DNA of 64,000 nucleotides, taken from JAOAPY01 sp041492185 (GTDB lineage: Bacteria > Acidobacteriota > Blastocatellia > Pyrinomonadales > Pyrinomonadaceae). The notes under the pieces are model-generated. The model made no database searches, was not told where the DNA came from, and saw only the letters and a list, made by a program, of their open reading frames with translations. This document shows positions 7,431 through 16,352 of the stretch, piece by piece. Positions within the stretch are counted from its first letter, which is position 1; the number at the start of each line of letters is the position of its first letter. Both the position numbers and the translations under genes were made by a program. The stretch is taken from assembly GCA_041492185.1 (NCBI GenBank), contig JBGPWL010000004.1, positions 1 to 64,000 of the forward strand, written 5' to 3'.

Positions 7431-10082
7431 ATGAACATTTTGAGCAAGAGAATCATTAAAACAATCAATCGCGTTCTTCTCTCGGTGCTGGCCCTTTCAC
7501 TGCTCGTTTCAGCATCTTATGCCCAACCTGCATCGTCGAACCTACGATCACCAGAAGATCGCATCGCGCTTTACCAGGCCCTGCTCGATCTAACGAACCC
7601 GTGGACGGTGATGTGCATCGCCGCACACCCGGACGACGAAGACGGTACTTCGCTGATCGTTATGCGGCGCAAGTACGGCGCGCACACCGTCAGTCTGTTT
7701 TCGACGTTCGGTGAAGGCGGACAGAACGCGATTGGACCGGAGCTTTACGACGAACTCGGTTCGATTCGCGTGCGCGAGACAATGGCCGCGGCCGAGATTC
7801 AGGGATCCGAGCCTCACTTTCTCGGACTAAATGATTTCGGCTACTCAAAATCAGCCGACGAGACACTCAAGAAGTGGGGACATGACCTGCCGTTGGGCCA
7901 AATGGTTCTGCAAATTCGCAAGCTTCGTCCCAGTGTCATCATCACCAATCATTCAGTTACCAGCAACGACCACGGTCATCATCAGGCCACTGCGCGGCTC
8001 GTCGTCGAGGCCTTCGACGCTGCCGCCGATCCAAAACGCTTTCCGGAACAACTGAAAGATGGAGTAACGACTTGGCAGGTGCAGCGCCTCTTCGTGCGCG
8101 TGCGAGGGAGCGCGGGGCAGAACCCCGACCGTCAGGGAGGGGGCGAAGGGATCGTAACCATCGATCCGAACGAGCGCGATCCAGTCCGCGGCGTGGTCTA
8201 CGCAGAGGAAGCTCTCCGTGCATTGCAAAAACACGCGACGCAGGGCCCCTGGCCAAAGACATTCGCAGAATTCGCGGCGCGCTTTCGCGCGTTCAGCGGG
8301 CAAAACGCAGCACCCGGGCAACTACCACTAATTCGCTATCGCCTCGTCCGCGAGGCGAAAGGCGCTGCGCCACTGCCTAACGATGCGCACAATGTACTCG
8401 ATGGCTTGCGCGCGCCTGAAGAAGTTACCAGTTTGCTTGCCGCACTGAAGGTTGACGGCCATCCTCTCACGGAATTTGTTAACGAGCACGATAAAACGCA
8501 GGCAGCGCTGATCGAATTCAGAAAAAGCGAAACGTTCTCGCGTATCTTTCGAGAACAAGTGTCGCCCGCTGAGTGTCTTCGGCCTCCCTCCACGGCGGCA
8601 CCCGAGGTTACGGCTGCACTCGATCTAATGTGGGAACGTCTGAAAGTCGCGCTGAAAGAAGCCAGCGGCATAAAAGCGTTGCTCGCATCTCAGGATGGCG
8701 GATTGGTTGTGGGCGGCAGCGTGGAACCATTCGCGCTGCGCGTTTCGAACAACGGATCAAAGGCCGTTAGATTAGAGGAAGCAGCGTTCCACTCTTGCGT
8801 GCACGTGCAACGGGAGATCAGCGGACCAGTCATCTCAAAGACGCTTGAACCGGGTCAATCGATGACCTTTGCGATGCCGGCTCTTGGCTGGTTAGATCGC
8901 TTGCTTCAGAAGGAAGATGGCCTCGGCTCAGGTGTGAAAGTTCCTATCAGTTTCCAGAAAGGGGCGATCACGTTGGAAGTTTTTATGGACGGCATTCACG
9001 TTTCGCTTCCGGTAAGTTCGCATTTGACACTTCTTCCAGACCTTGAGATTGCCAATGTAACTCCCAGGACAGCAGTCTCGACGCCAGGCGTTCGCGGAGC
9101 GACGGTGACGTTTTCGATGCAAGTCAGAAACAACCGTAGCACTCGATTCAATGGGAGGTTGGCCGCATATCTCACCGAAGATAGTCCTGGCAGGTTGTAT
9201 TATTACGCCGTGCTGGCGGCTAAGCGCTTACCGCTTAATCCGCACGAGACGCGTCAAGTCCAGATCGAACTGCCCCTAACCAAGGTCAAGGTCAAGGACC
9301 TATCGGAGACAATTACTCTCCAGTTTCCCTACGAAGCGGTCTTTCGTGCCCAGGACGAAACCAGGGGCGGTCCTCGTTGGGCAGACGCGGGCGAATCTCC
9401 CCATGTGATAGTTAATGCAGCAGACGCTCACGTCGCAACGAATCTCCACGTTGGGTTTATCCGCGGGTTCGATTATTCCTTGCCGGATGCGCTCGCTTCA
9501 CTCGGTGTCGATTCGAAGGAGTTAAGTGTGGATGAATTGAAGACGGCTGACTTGCAGAAGTACAGCTCAATCATTGTTGACAATCGGGTCTATGAGTCAC
9601 AGCCGGAACTGATCGCGGCGAATCAGAAGCTGCTTGATTATGCGAATACCGGCGGGACGCTGATCGTTTTTTATCACAAGTCAGATGAATGGAATCCTGA
9701 CGAGCGGCGCAATCGGCCGCAGCTTGCTCCGTACAAGCTAATCCTGGGCAACGAACGCATCACCAACGAGAACGCGTCGATTACTTTTCTCGAGCCGGAG
9801 AATCCGCTCCTTAATTTTCCCAACAAGATGGGCCCGGAGGATTTCGTTGGCTGGATTCAGGAGCGTGGCCTTTACTATCCGAAAGAATGGGATCCGCAAT
9901 TCCATGCTCTGCTCCAATCAAACGATCCGAGTGAAGCGCCATTAAAGGGCGGCCTGCTCGTCGCCGATTACGGTCGCGGGCATTACATCTACTCGAGCAT
10001 GGTTTGGTATCGACAGTTGCGTGCGGGCGTGCCGGGCGCGTACCGCATGCTCGCGAACATGATCAGCTATGGACATCGGTAG
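7431..10082 (+). CDS. Secreted PIG-L family deacetylase, large multidomain
   Basis: This 883-residue protein starts with a signal peptide (residues 1-31, ending SASYAQ). An N-terminal PIG-L/LmbE zinc-dependent N-deacetylase domain (about 55-330) has the metal and catalytic motif AHPDDE (66-71, with His66 and Asp69) and the second site DHGHH (180-184). Members remove acetyl groups from GlcNAc-type or related sugars. The middle (about 400-640) looks like beta-sandwich domains. The last 200 residues (HVGFIRGFDYSLPDAL onward, with TGGTLIVFYHK) look like a glutamine-amidotransferase/ThuA-like fold. Residues about 223-240 (RVRGSAGQNPDRQGGGEG) are encoded by an unusually G-rich stretch that may be an in-frame repeat insertion. 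The substrate is unknown. Confidence 0.88.
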   Translation: MNILSKRIIKTINRVLLSVLALSLLVSASYAQPASSNLRSPEDRIALYQALLDLTNPWTVMCIAAHPDDEDGTSLIVMRRKYGAHTVSLFSTFGEGGQNAIGPELYDELGSIRVRETMAAAEIQGSEPHFLGLNDFGYSKSADETLKKWGHDLPLGQMVLQIRKLRPSVIITNHSVTSNDHGHHQATARLVVEAFDAAADPKRFPEQLKDGVTTWQVQRLFVRVRGSAGQNPDRQGGGEGIVTIDPNERDPVRGVVYAEEALRALQKHATQGPWPKTFAEFAARFRAFSGQNAAPGQLPLIRYRLVREAKGAAPLPNDAHNVLDGLRAPEEVTSLLAALKVDGHPLTEFVNEHDKTQAALIEFRKSETFSRIFREQVSPAECLRPPSTAAPEVTAALDLMWERLKVALKEASGIKALLASQDGGLVVGGSVEPFALRVSNNGSKAVRLEEAAFHSCVHVQREISGPVISKTLEPGQSMTFAMPALGWLDRLLQKEDGLGSGVKVPISFQKGAITLEVFMDGIHVSLPVSSHLTLLPDLEIANVTPRTAVSTPGVRGATVTFSMQVRNNRSTRFNGRLAAYLTEDSPGRLYYYAVLAAKRLPLNPHETRQVQIELPLTKVKVKDLSETITLQFPYEAVFRAQDETRGGPRWADAGESPHVIVNAADAHVATNLHVGFIRGFDYSLPDALASLGVDSKELSVDELKTADLQKYSSIIVDNRVYESQPELIAANQKLLDYANTGGTLIVFYHKSDEWNPDERRNRPQLAPYKLILGNERITNENASITFLEPENPLLNFPNKMGPEDFVGWIQERGLYYPKEWDPQFHALLQSNDPSEAPLKGGLLVADYGRGHYIYSSMVWYRQLRAGVPGAYRMLANMISYGHR

Positions 10083-10112
10083 ACTGTTCAGAAACTTTTA
10101 TTAGCAAACACG

Positions 10113-10143
10113 GAAACGCCGCGAGTTCGCGTCGCGGCGTTTC
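10113..10143. terminator. Hairpin between convergent genes, probable bidirectional terminator
   Basis: GAAACGCCGCGA (10113-10124) is perfectly inverted at 10132-10143 with a 7-base loop. It lies between the PIG-L stop and the stop of the oppositely oriented secreted-protein gene. Only a short T run (TTT) follows, so termination strength is uncertain. Confidence 0.7.
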
Positions 10144-10172
10144 ACTGCACTTGAATCTAGATCGTCACGTAT

Positions 10173-10685
10173 TTACCAGGGAAACACTCGACCGTTGTTT
10201 CGTCTGCGATTGCCGCCATAACGCTGGAACCCTTCCCGGTAGCCTTGCAGAAAGCCATTGCGATAGGCCTGCTTATAGGCTTCGCGGTTTCCGTAAGAAG
10301 AGTTGTAGCCGTACGTTGCGTTGCGATAAAAGTGTGACCGCTGCGGGTCATAACTTTGACCACGCTGCGCATCGTTTGAGCCCGTGTAGACACCATCCTG
10401 GTAACCCTGGCTCTGCGCAACGCGGTAGATGTCGTATCCGCCCCGACCATTCCCACCGCGGCCATAATCTCGGTTATCACGATTACGATCTTGATCGCGC
10501 CGGTCATCACGGTTGCGGTCACGACGGTCATCGCGTCTTCGATCCTGGTTACGATCTGTCTGGCGGTCGCGACCCGACGGGTATTGTGCTTGCGCGGTGG
10601 AGCCTGAGACTACGGCGATTCCAAGAAGCAAAGAAAATGTCAGGATAACTTTCCCAATTCTGCTTTTCGATTGATTTGAATTCAT
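10173..10685 (-). CDS. Secreted Arg/Asp/Asn-rich low-complexity protein
   Basis: About 170 residues. The ATG at 10685 is chosen because GGGGAGG sits just upstream and a signal peptide (KVILTFSLLLGIAVVSGSTAQAQ) follows at once. An in-frame extension further upstream has no such support. After the signal comes a charged repeat of RDRR/RNRDDRRD units (residues about 40-70), then Gly- and Tyr-rich sequence with SQGYQDGVYTG and AYKQAYRNGFLQGYREGFQ, ending NNGRVFPW. Similar YxxGYxxG patterns occur in secreted or surface proteins of unknown role. I do not recognise a function. Confidence 0.75.
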   Translation of the reverse strand: MNSNQSKSRIGKVILTFSLLLGIAVVSGSTAQAQYPSGRDRQTDRNQDRRRDDRRDRNRDDRRDQDRNRDNRDYGRGGNGRGGYDIYRVAQSQGYQDGVYTGSNDAQRGQSYDPQRSHFYRNATYGYNSSYGNREAYKQAYRNGFLQGYREGFQRYGGNRRRNNGRVFPW

Positions 10686-10900
10686 AACTAACCTCCCCTG
10701 GCCGGCCTCAATTGCAACTCGCGGGCCGCAGCGCCCCAGCCAACGAATAAATAGATCTTGCGGCTCAATTACTTTTTCCGATTCGCACGCATAACTCATA
10801 TCGTATGCGCGCTAGTCGTTATCGTTGCTTTGTTGAAGTTAATCGCTGGGAAGATTGAGGCAGGTGCGAGCGTGTTGCCAGGGCGAGGCGTGCTTGCAAA
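10686..10900. other. Intergenic region, no gene seen
   Basis: It carries the leader of the secreted Arg-rich protein (RBS GGGGAGG next to the start). An imperfect palindrome centred on about 10805 (GCATAACTCATATCGTATGC) could be an operator or simply chance. No clear terminator is visible for the upstream SRPBCC gene. Confidence 0.4.
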
Positions 10901-11416
10901 CTAAACGGCTTCAGCTTCCGATTCGCACGCCGGCTCGCCTTCAAGTTTCAGGCGGGCCCGCTCGAGAAAAGTTTTGATCATTTCGGTCACGCGTTTTTCC
11001 ATCTCGGCACTGATGGCGCCTTCGCCAATCAGACCGGCGAGGAAGTGTAGATCCTTGGCGTGCGGGCGGCGCAACTCGACGTGTTGAAAAATCCGAATCA
11101 GGACCTTCTGCCCCCGCACTTCGAACGCGGCCACGTAGCGAAGATAGTTCTTCATCTCGCCCCTGATGGGTGAGTATTCGAGTCGATCGGGCTGGTCTTC
11201 GGTTTTTTCCACGGCAAAGCTGGCGAGCACCGAGCCAATCACGGGCACCTCGGCTCGCACTCTCCAGCGCATGATACCGCCGGCTTCCCTTTTGATGCCT
11301 TCGATGCCGGGCATCAGGTCAACGAAATTGCGCAGCTCGCCAAAAAATTCCCGGGCGCGCTCGAGACTTGTCTTTAACTCAACTTGGTCTTTGTAGGTTG
11401 CTTTGATGCGAAACAT
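10901..11416 (-). CDS. SRPBCC (START-like) family protein
   Basis: 171 residues. The sequence has the profile of a polyketide-cyclase/START-like beta-alpha-beta cup: an N-terminal strand with VELKTSLERAREFFGELRNF, MPGIEGI, and alternating strands such as MRWRVRAEVPVIGSVLASF and RLEYSPIRGEMKNYLRY. A long amphipathic C-terminal helix (EKRVTEMIKTFLERARLKL) follows, and then an acidic tail. Such proteins bind hydrophobic ligands or help cell-wall/lipid metabolism; no specific role can be given. It has no signal peptide, so it should be cytoplasmic. Confidence 0.75.
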   Translation of the reverse strand: MFRIKATYKDQVELKTSLERAREFFGELRNFVDLMPGIEGIKREAGGIMRWRVRAEVPVIGSVLASFAVEKTEDQPDRLEYSPIRGEMKNYLRYVAAFEVRGQKVLIRIFQHVELRRPHAKDLHFLAGLIGEGAISAEMEKRVTEMIKTFLERARLKLEGEPACESEAEAV

Positions 11417-11504
11417 TCGTTCGTCCTGGTTATGTTCTGACTACCGCAGTGTTATCCTGTTGCCGCTGGCAAACAGCATCCATGAGTAAGTTACACGATT
11501 TTGA

Positions 11505-11520
11505 CGGTTTACGTAAACCG
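11505..11520. promoter_or_regulatory. Perfect 16-bp palindrome upstream of the zinc-ribbon gene
   Basis: CGGTTTACGTAAACCG is a perfect palindrome ending 26 bases before the GTG chosen as start. Its position suggests an operator for a dimeric regulator or a short hairpin in the leader. No other copy was noticed in the window. Confidence 0.45.
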
Positions 11521-11546
11521 AGGAGTTGCTCGATGAGGTCTTTTGG

Positions 11547-11747
11547 GTGAATTCACAATTGACTAACCGGTGTCCAAAGTGCGGCGAGGGACGACTTCGT
11601 GGCTGGCGCGAACTCAACGAAGAAGAGCGCGAAGTGGTTCGGCGCCTGCCAGGTTCGGCTGATTACACTCACGCAGAACGCGAAAAACTCCACCGCTGGT
11701 GCACGCGTTGTTGGTTTGAATCGACTGAGGGAGAACGCACTGCCTAA
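11547..11747 (+). CDS. Small zinc-ribbon protein
   Basis: About 66 residues with two CxxC knuckles: CPKCG near the start and CTRC near the end, spaced by 36 residues. A single Zn ribbon is expected. The helix between is highly charged (ELNEEEREVVRRLPG). The GTG at 11547 is chosen because GAGG lies 8 bases before it; a TTG seven codons upstream has AGGAG touching it, too close to work. The function is unknown. The stop codon overlaps the glnE stop on the other strand (shared CTAA). Confidence 0.75.
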   Translation: MNSQLTNRCPKCGEGRLRGWRELNEEEREVVRRLPGSADYTHAEREKLHRWCTRCWFESTEGERTA

Positions 11748-14662
11748 CCCGTAATGTGATCGTACGCCTCGCGAATACGTCTCATCTGCTCGCCCAGTGC
11801 TTCAGTCAAAGCCGTTGCCGAAACGTAGTCGAGTTTCTTTGCAATGTCGCGCAATGCCGCGTGATCCGATGCCGGCAGTCGCGCGGAGCGGCCGACAATC
11901 AAACGCAATTGATGATCGACCGCGCGGAGCAACGCGTAGCCATCGCTCAATGCCGCATGATCCTCCGCGCCCAACGAGCCGGCTTCGCGCAAACGCTCCA
12001 AAGTCGAACGAGTCGAACGGTCGTCGCCTTCGTCTCTGATGTTGTCACGCAACTGAAGGCACCGTATCGCGAAATAGACGTCGAGCATTCCACCAGCCCC
12101 ATATTTGATATCGAGTCCCGCGCGGCGCTGAAGTCTGGCCTTCTCTTTCTCAATCCGATCGCGCACATGGCGAGTTTGCTTCCTTAATTCACGCGGATCG
12201 ATCTGGAGAGCCGCTTCGTGAATGATCTTCCTCGCTTGCGTTTCAATCGCTCGGCCCAGTTCGAGATCACCGGCGACCGCGCGCACCTTGACGTAAGCCA
12301 GCCATTCCCAGACCACCGCGCGCTGTTTCAGATAATCGACGAACGCCTGCGATGCGCTAACCAGGGGACCTTTGTTTCCGTCCGGACGCAGACGCAGATC
12401 TACGCGATAGAGATAGCCGGCGCGCGTCACGCTCGACAGCGCCGCAAACATCAGCTCGCCGAGGCGCGCGTACGCCTCGTCTTGCGTCAGAGAGGTTATC
12501 GGCGACGGCACGGCCGAATCGTAGATGATGATTATGTCGAGGTCCGATCCGTAATCGACGCCGCCACTGCCAAGCCGGCCTAACCCGAGAATCGCAAGAC
12601 GCGGCCCGCCACTGAGATTTCCGAAGCGCCGGACCAACTCACGTCGCGCGATCAAACAAGCGACGTTGATACTCGCGACCGCAAGTTCGGTTTGCAAATG
12701 GTTCGACTCGAAAGCGGAAATGTCTCCTGCCGCGTCGCGCGTCCCGATTTCCAAAAGCAGCGCGGACCAGGAGCGACGCAAAGCAGAAAGTTCGGCGGCG
12801 AAGTTTTTCTTCGCGTCGATGCTCGCACGCAAGATGGCCCGGTAATCGCAGTCTTGCAGCGGCTCGCTTTGCACGCCGAGCCCGCTGATTAATGCGGGGT
12901 TGCTCGCCACCATCTCGCCAAACAATTCAGACGCGCCACACAAGCGCACCAGCGAAACAAGATTCTCCTTAGAGATTTTCAGCGGGTCAGTGAGTTTGTC
13001 GAGCGAGGAAGCTACGCGCGCGGTAAGCATTAGGGCGCGGTGCTGATTGAGAGACTCGGCCGCAGTAGTTTGGAGCAACCGTGCAACCGATTGCGTTTCC
13101 GCCTTACTCTTGTCATTTTCTCCGCCGGCTACATGAGGCTCAAATACAATTGCCGCCGCGTAGGCAGCAGCGGTATCGGCATCGACGGGCTGGCGCATGC
13201 GCGCTCGGTCGCCAACCACGGGCAGATCCTCAATTGTCAGGTCATCCTTTGTTCTTTCGCCATTGGCATTTCCGAATACGCGGTCGTAAGCTGCCCGAAC
13301 TCTTGTTGAGTGCAGCTTGAGCGCGCGGTCAAAATCTACGAGCGCATCAGGCCCCGTGAAATTCATCCGCCGCGCTACGACCGCGCGAAGTTCAGCATCC
13401 TGCGGCACGACGTGAGTTTGCAAGCCATGCTCCATCTGCAGACGATGTTCGAGCATGCGCAGGAAAACGTAAGCGTCGGAGAGTTCGGTGCGTTCCTGCT
13501 CGGTTATCAGATTGCGATCGGCGAGACGACCCAGAACGATCAAAGTATGAGCCACGCGCAACCAGCGATCGCGGCCGCCGTGCGCAATCTGCAGCGCCTG
13601 GGCGATGAACTCGATTTCGCGTATTCCGCCCCGACCGAGCTTGACGTTGAATCCGCGGGCATGCCGCTCGAGGTGTCGATCGATTTTCTGTTTGGCCAAC
13701 CGCACACTTTCGAGAGCGTCTCGCACCGACACTTCCGCGCGGAAAACGTCACGGCGCACGACGTTTGCGAACCGTGAATACAGATCGCTTGATCCCGCTG
13801 CGGCGCGCGCGCGAATCAACGCCTGCAGTTCCCAGGCTTGCGCGCTCTCGCGATAGTAGCGAATCGCCTCATTGAGTGACGAGGCCAGCGCGCCATCGCG
13901 TCCGTGTGGTCGCAAACGCAGGTCAACTCGATAGGCTGCGCCTTCGCCAACCTGCTGGCCCACCAACCGCGCGACTGACTCAGACAACTTGATGAAGTAC
14001 TCGCGATTGGTCACCTCGCCGCGCACACCAGCGCCAGACGTTGCGCCTTCGTCGGAATAGAGAAACACGAGATCGATGTCCGAGGAATAATTCAGTTCAT
14101 GAGATCCCAACTTTCCTAGCGCGACGATGCAGAATTCAGCCGTTGCGGTTCTTCCTCGTGCGTCAACATGCTGGGGTGGTCCGTGTTTGTTATCCAGGTC
14201 CTGTCGCGCCAGACTCAGAGCGTAGTCGAGGATCGCATCGGCGAGATTGGACAGCTCCTCAGTTGTTTCCACGAGCGTGTGGGTCCTGCGTATGTCATGC
14301 AGATAAATGCGCAGCAACTCGCGTCGACGAAAGCGTGCCAGCAGTACTTGGGGATTCAACGACGAATGTGTCAGGGCAAAGCGCGCCAGAGATTCTCTCA
14401 ACTCATCGGGCGCCCTGACTCTGGGACTGAGTCGCTCGCGATTCAGCCAGGCGACGTAATCAGGATTTTGCTCAATCGTGGTAGCGAGCAGCGGACTCCA
14501 GGCCGCGAGGGCCAGCAAATCGGACAGCAACCCCGGCTGGCGCATGAGATTGCGAAAGATCCGCGGCTGCTCTGTCGCAAGACGATCAAGCAGCAGACTG
14601 GCGCCCTTCTCGTCGGGAAGATCGCGCACGAGCGCCATGATCGTTTCATCAACAGTGGGCAC
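11744..14662 (-). CDS. glnE: Bifunctional glutamine synthetase adenylyltransferase / deadenylase
   Basis: GlnE attaches AMP to glutamine synthetase when nitrogen is plentiful and removes it when nitrogen is scarce. The 972 residues cover both nucleotidyltransferase halves. The N-terminal half has GKLGSHELNYSSDIDLVFLY (residues about 183-202). The C-terminal half has GLGRLGSGGVDYGSDLDI (about 690-710). Both pairs of metal-binding aspartates are intact. The first codon is GTG; an in-frame ATG eight codons later (MALVRDLP) is an alternative start. The target glutamine synthetase with its adenylylation tyrosine is encoded 1.7 kb past the start of this gene. Confidence 0.95.
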   Translation of the reverse strand: MPTVDETIMALVRDLPDEKGASLLLDRLATEQPRIFRNLMRQPGLLSDLLALAAWSPLLATTIEQNPDYVAWLNRERLSPRVRAPDELRESLARFALTHSSLNPQVLLARFRRRELLRIYLHDIRRTHTLVETTEELSNLADAILDYALSLARQDLDNKHGPPQHVDARGRTATAEFCIVALGKLGSHELNYSSDIDLVFLYSDEGATSGAGVRGEVTNREYFIKLSESVARLVGQQVGEGAAYRVDLRLRPHGRDGALASSLNEAIRYYRESAQAWELQALIRARAAAGSSDLYSRFANVVRRDVFRAEVSVRDALESVRLAKQKIDRHLERHARGFNVKLGRGGIREIEFIAQALQIAHGGRDRWLRVAHTLIVLGRLADRNLITEQERTELSDAYVFLRMLEHRLQMEHGLQTHVVPQDAELRAVVARRMNFTGPDALVDFDRALKLHSTRVRAAYDRVFGNANGERTKDDLTIEDLPVVGDRARMRQPVDADTAAAYAAAIVFEPHVAGGENDKSKAETQSVARLLQTTAAESLNQHRALMLTARVASSLDKLTDPLKISKENLVSLVRLCGASELFGEMVASNPALISGLGVQSEPLQDCDYRAILRASIDAKKNFAAELSALRRSWSALLLEIGTRDAAGDISAFESNHLQTELAVASINVACLIARRELVRRFGNLSGGPRLAILGLGRLGSGGVDYGSDLDIIIIYDSAVPSPITSLTQDEAYARLGELMFAALSSVTRAGYLYRVDLRLRPDGNKGPLVSASQAFVDYLKQRAVVWEWLAYVKVRAVAGDLELGRAIETQARKIIHEAALQIDPRELRKQTRHVRDRIEKEKARLQRRAGLDIKYGAGGMLDVYFAIRCLQLRDNIRDEGDDRSTRSTLERLREAGSLGAEDHAALSDGYALLRAVDHQLRLIVGRSARLPASDHAALRDIAKKLDYVSATALTEALGEQMRRIREAYDHITG

Positions 14663-14731
14663 GCTGATATATTACGCGGAGGTTGCCAGTGCAAGCCAGA
14701 CGGTAGATGAGCGAACAACTGCGAGGACACA

Positions 14732-16021
14732 ATGACAACAATCAAAGCAATCGATGCTCTTGAGATTTTAGACTCGCGCGGGAATCCGACCGTCGAGGTC
14801 GAGGTTTCCTTGGAAGGTGGCGTTACCGCCAGGGCAGCCGTGCCGTCGGGAGCTTCAACGGGCCAGGCAGAGGCCGTTGAGTTGCGCGACAACGATCCGG
14901 CGCGCTATGGCGGGAAAGGGGTGCGAAACGCGGTGACGAATGTGCGCGATAAGATCGCTCCGCGCTTGATCGGGATTGACGCTCGCGAACAAGCGCTGAT
15001 CGATCAAACGATGATTGAGTTGGATGGGACCGACAACAAGAGAGTGCTTGGCGCCAACGCGACCCTCGGCGTTTCGATGGCCGTGGCCCGGGCAGCCGCC
15101 AAACATTCGGGTGAACCCCTCTTCAAATACCTGGGCGGCGCTGCGGCAACAACTTTGCCCGTGCCCATGATGAATGTTCTCAACGGCGGCAAGCATGCTG
15201 ACAACAACGTCGACTTTCAGGAGTATATGATCGTGCCGCTCGGGGCGGCGTCTTTCAGCGAAGCGTTGCGCTGGGCTGCGGAAACTTTTCATGCACTCAA
15301 GAAGGTGCTCTTCAAGCGCGGCTACTCGACCGCAGTTGGCGATGAAGGCGGTTTTGCACCAAATTTGAAATCAAATACTGAACCGGTAGAACTGATTCTC
15401 GAAGCGATTGAGAAGGCAGGCTACCGCACCGGCGAGCAGATCGCGTTGGCTCTCGATCCTGCCGCCAGCGAGTTTTACGAGGACGGCAAATACGTGTTTG
15501 CGAAATCCGACGGCTCAAGCAAATCAAGCGAAGACATGATCAGACTCTTTGAAGATTGGATTCGGCAGTACCCGATTGTTTCGCTCGAAGACGGGTGGTC
15601 GGAACGCGACTGGGAGGGCTGGGAGCTGGCGACTAAAGAACTGGGGAGCATCGTGCAGCTCGTCGGCGACGACGTTTTCGTAACGAATCCCAAGATCATC
15701 GCGAAAGGGATTGAGGATGGCGTAGCAAACTCAGTGTTGATAAAACTAAACCAGATCGGCACGGTAACCGAAACCCTCAAAGCAATCGAGACGGCGCGCG
15801 CCGCTGGTTATACCTGTGTCTGCTCTCATCGTTCGGGCGAAACTGAAGATACGTTTCTCGCGGACTTTACGGTAGCAACGGGCGCGGGCCAGATAAAAAC
15901 TGGATCGTTATGCCGCTCAGAACGCGTAGCCAAATACAATCGTCTCCTGCGCATTGAGTATGAGCTGGGCGCGCGGGCTCGCTTTCCCGGACGAACGGCG
16001 TTTGCGACACAGCGGCAGTAG
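14732..16021 (+). CDS. eno: Enolase
   Basis: Converts 2-phosphoglycerate to phosphoenolpyruvate in glycolysis. The 429-residue length is standard. Diagnostic blocks are all present: AIDALEILDSRGNPTVEV at the start, ANATLGVS, GDEGGFAPNL, VGDDVFVTN, LIKLNQIGTVTET (catalytic lysine) and SHRSGETEDTF (catalytic histidine). GAGGA lies 5 bases before the ATG. It diverges from glnE across 69 bases. Confidence 0.98.
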   Translation: MTTIKAIDALEILDSRGNPTVEVEVSLEGGVTARAAVPSGASTGQAEAVELRDNDPARYGGKGVRNAVTNVRDKIAPRLIGIDAREQALIDQTMIELDGTDNKRVLGANATLGVSMAVARAAAKHSGEPLFKYLGGAAATTLPVPMMNVLNGGKHADNNVDFQEYMIVPLGAASFSEALRWAAETFHALKKVLFKRGYSTAVGDEGGFAPNLKSNTEPVELILEAIEKAGYRTGEQIALALDPAASEFYEDGKYVFAKSDGSSKSSEDMIRLFEDWIRQYPIVSLEDGWSERDWEGWELATKELGSIVQLVGDDVFVTNPKIIAKGIEDGVANSVLIKLNQIGTVTETLKAIETARAAGYTCVCSHRSGETEDTFLADFTVATGAGQIKTGSLCRSERVAKYNRLLRIEYELGARARFPGRTAFATQRQ

Positions 16022-16051
16022 TAGTTTGGTGAAAGGAAGAAGACGAGGGTG

Positions 16052-16252
16052 TCAGACGGTTTGAAACTGAAGTTCCTTCAAGTTTAGTGCCGCGCTACGC
16101 GTGGAAAGGTTGAGAATCTCAACGCCGACGACTTGATTCTCTTCGTTGAAGTCGAGGACCACTCCGGGCGAGACCTCTTCGGATTCAACAATCGGCGAAT
16201 CGTCAAGGCGAAGATATAAAGCGTCAGCTTCGCGATCGACCTTCAGTTTCAT
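16052..16252 (-). CDS. DUF2283 family small protein
   Basis: 66 residues. The pattern is MKLKVDREADALYLRL, then a VVLDFNEENQVVGVEILNLS block, as in DUF2283. Members are small cytoplasmic proteins often near toxin-antitoxin-like genes, but their role is not established. No toxin partner is next to it here; it follows glnA on the same strand after 100 bases. Confidence 0.85.
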   Translation of the reverse strand: MKLKVDREADALYLRLDDSPIVESEEVSPGVVLDFNEENQVVGVEILNLSTRSAALNLKELQFQTV

Positions 16253-16352
16253 AGCCTCCCCTTCATCCTTTGGTCAAAATATTGAAGAATTGGGCCCGGA
16301 AGATCAACAACAGAATCTCCCGGACCACCTTGCGAAGGGCCGGAGTCGAGCA

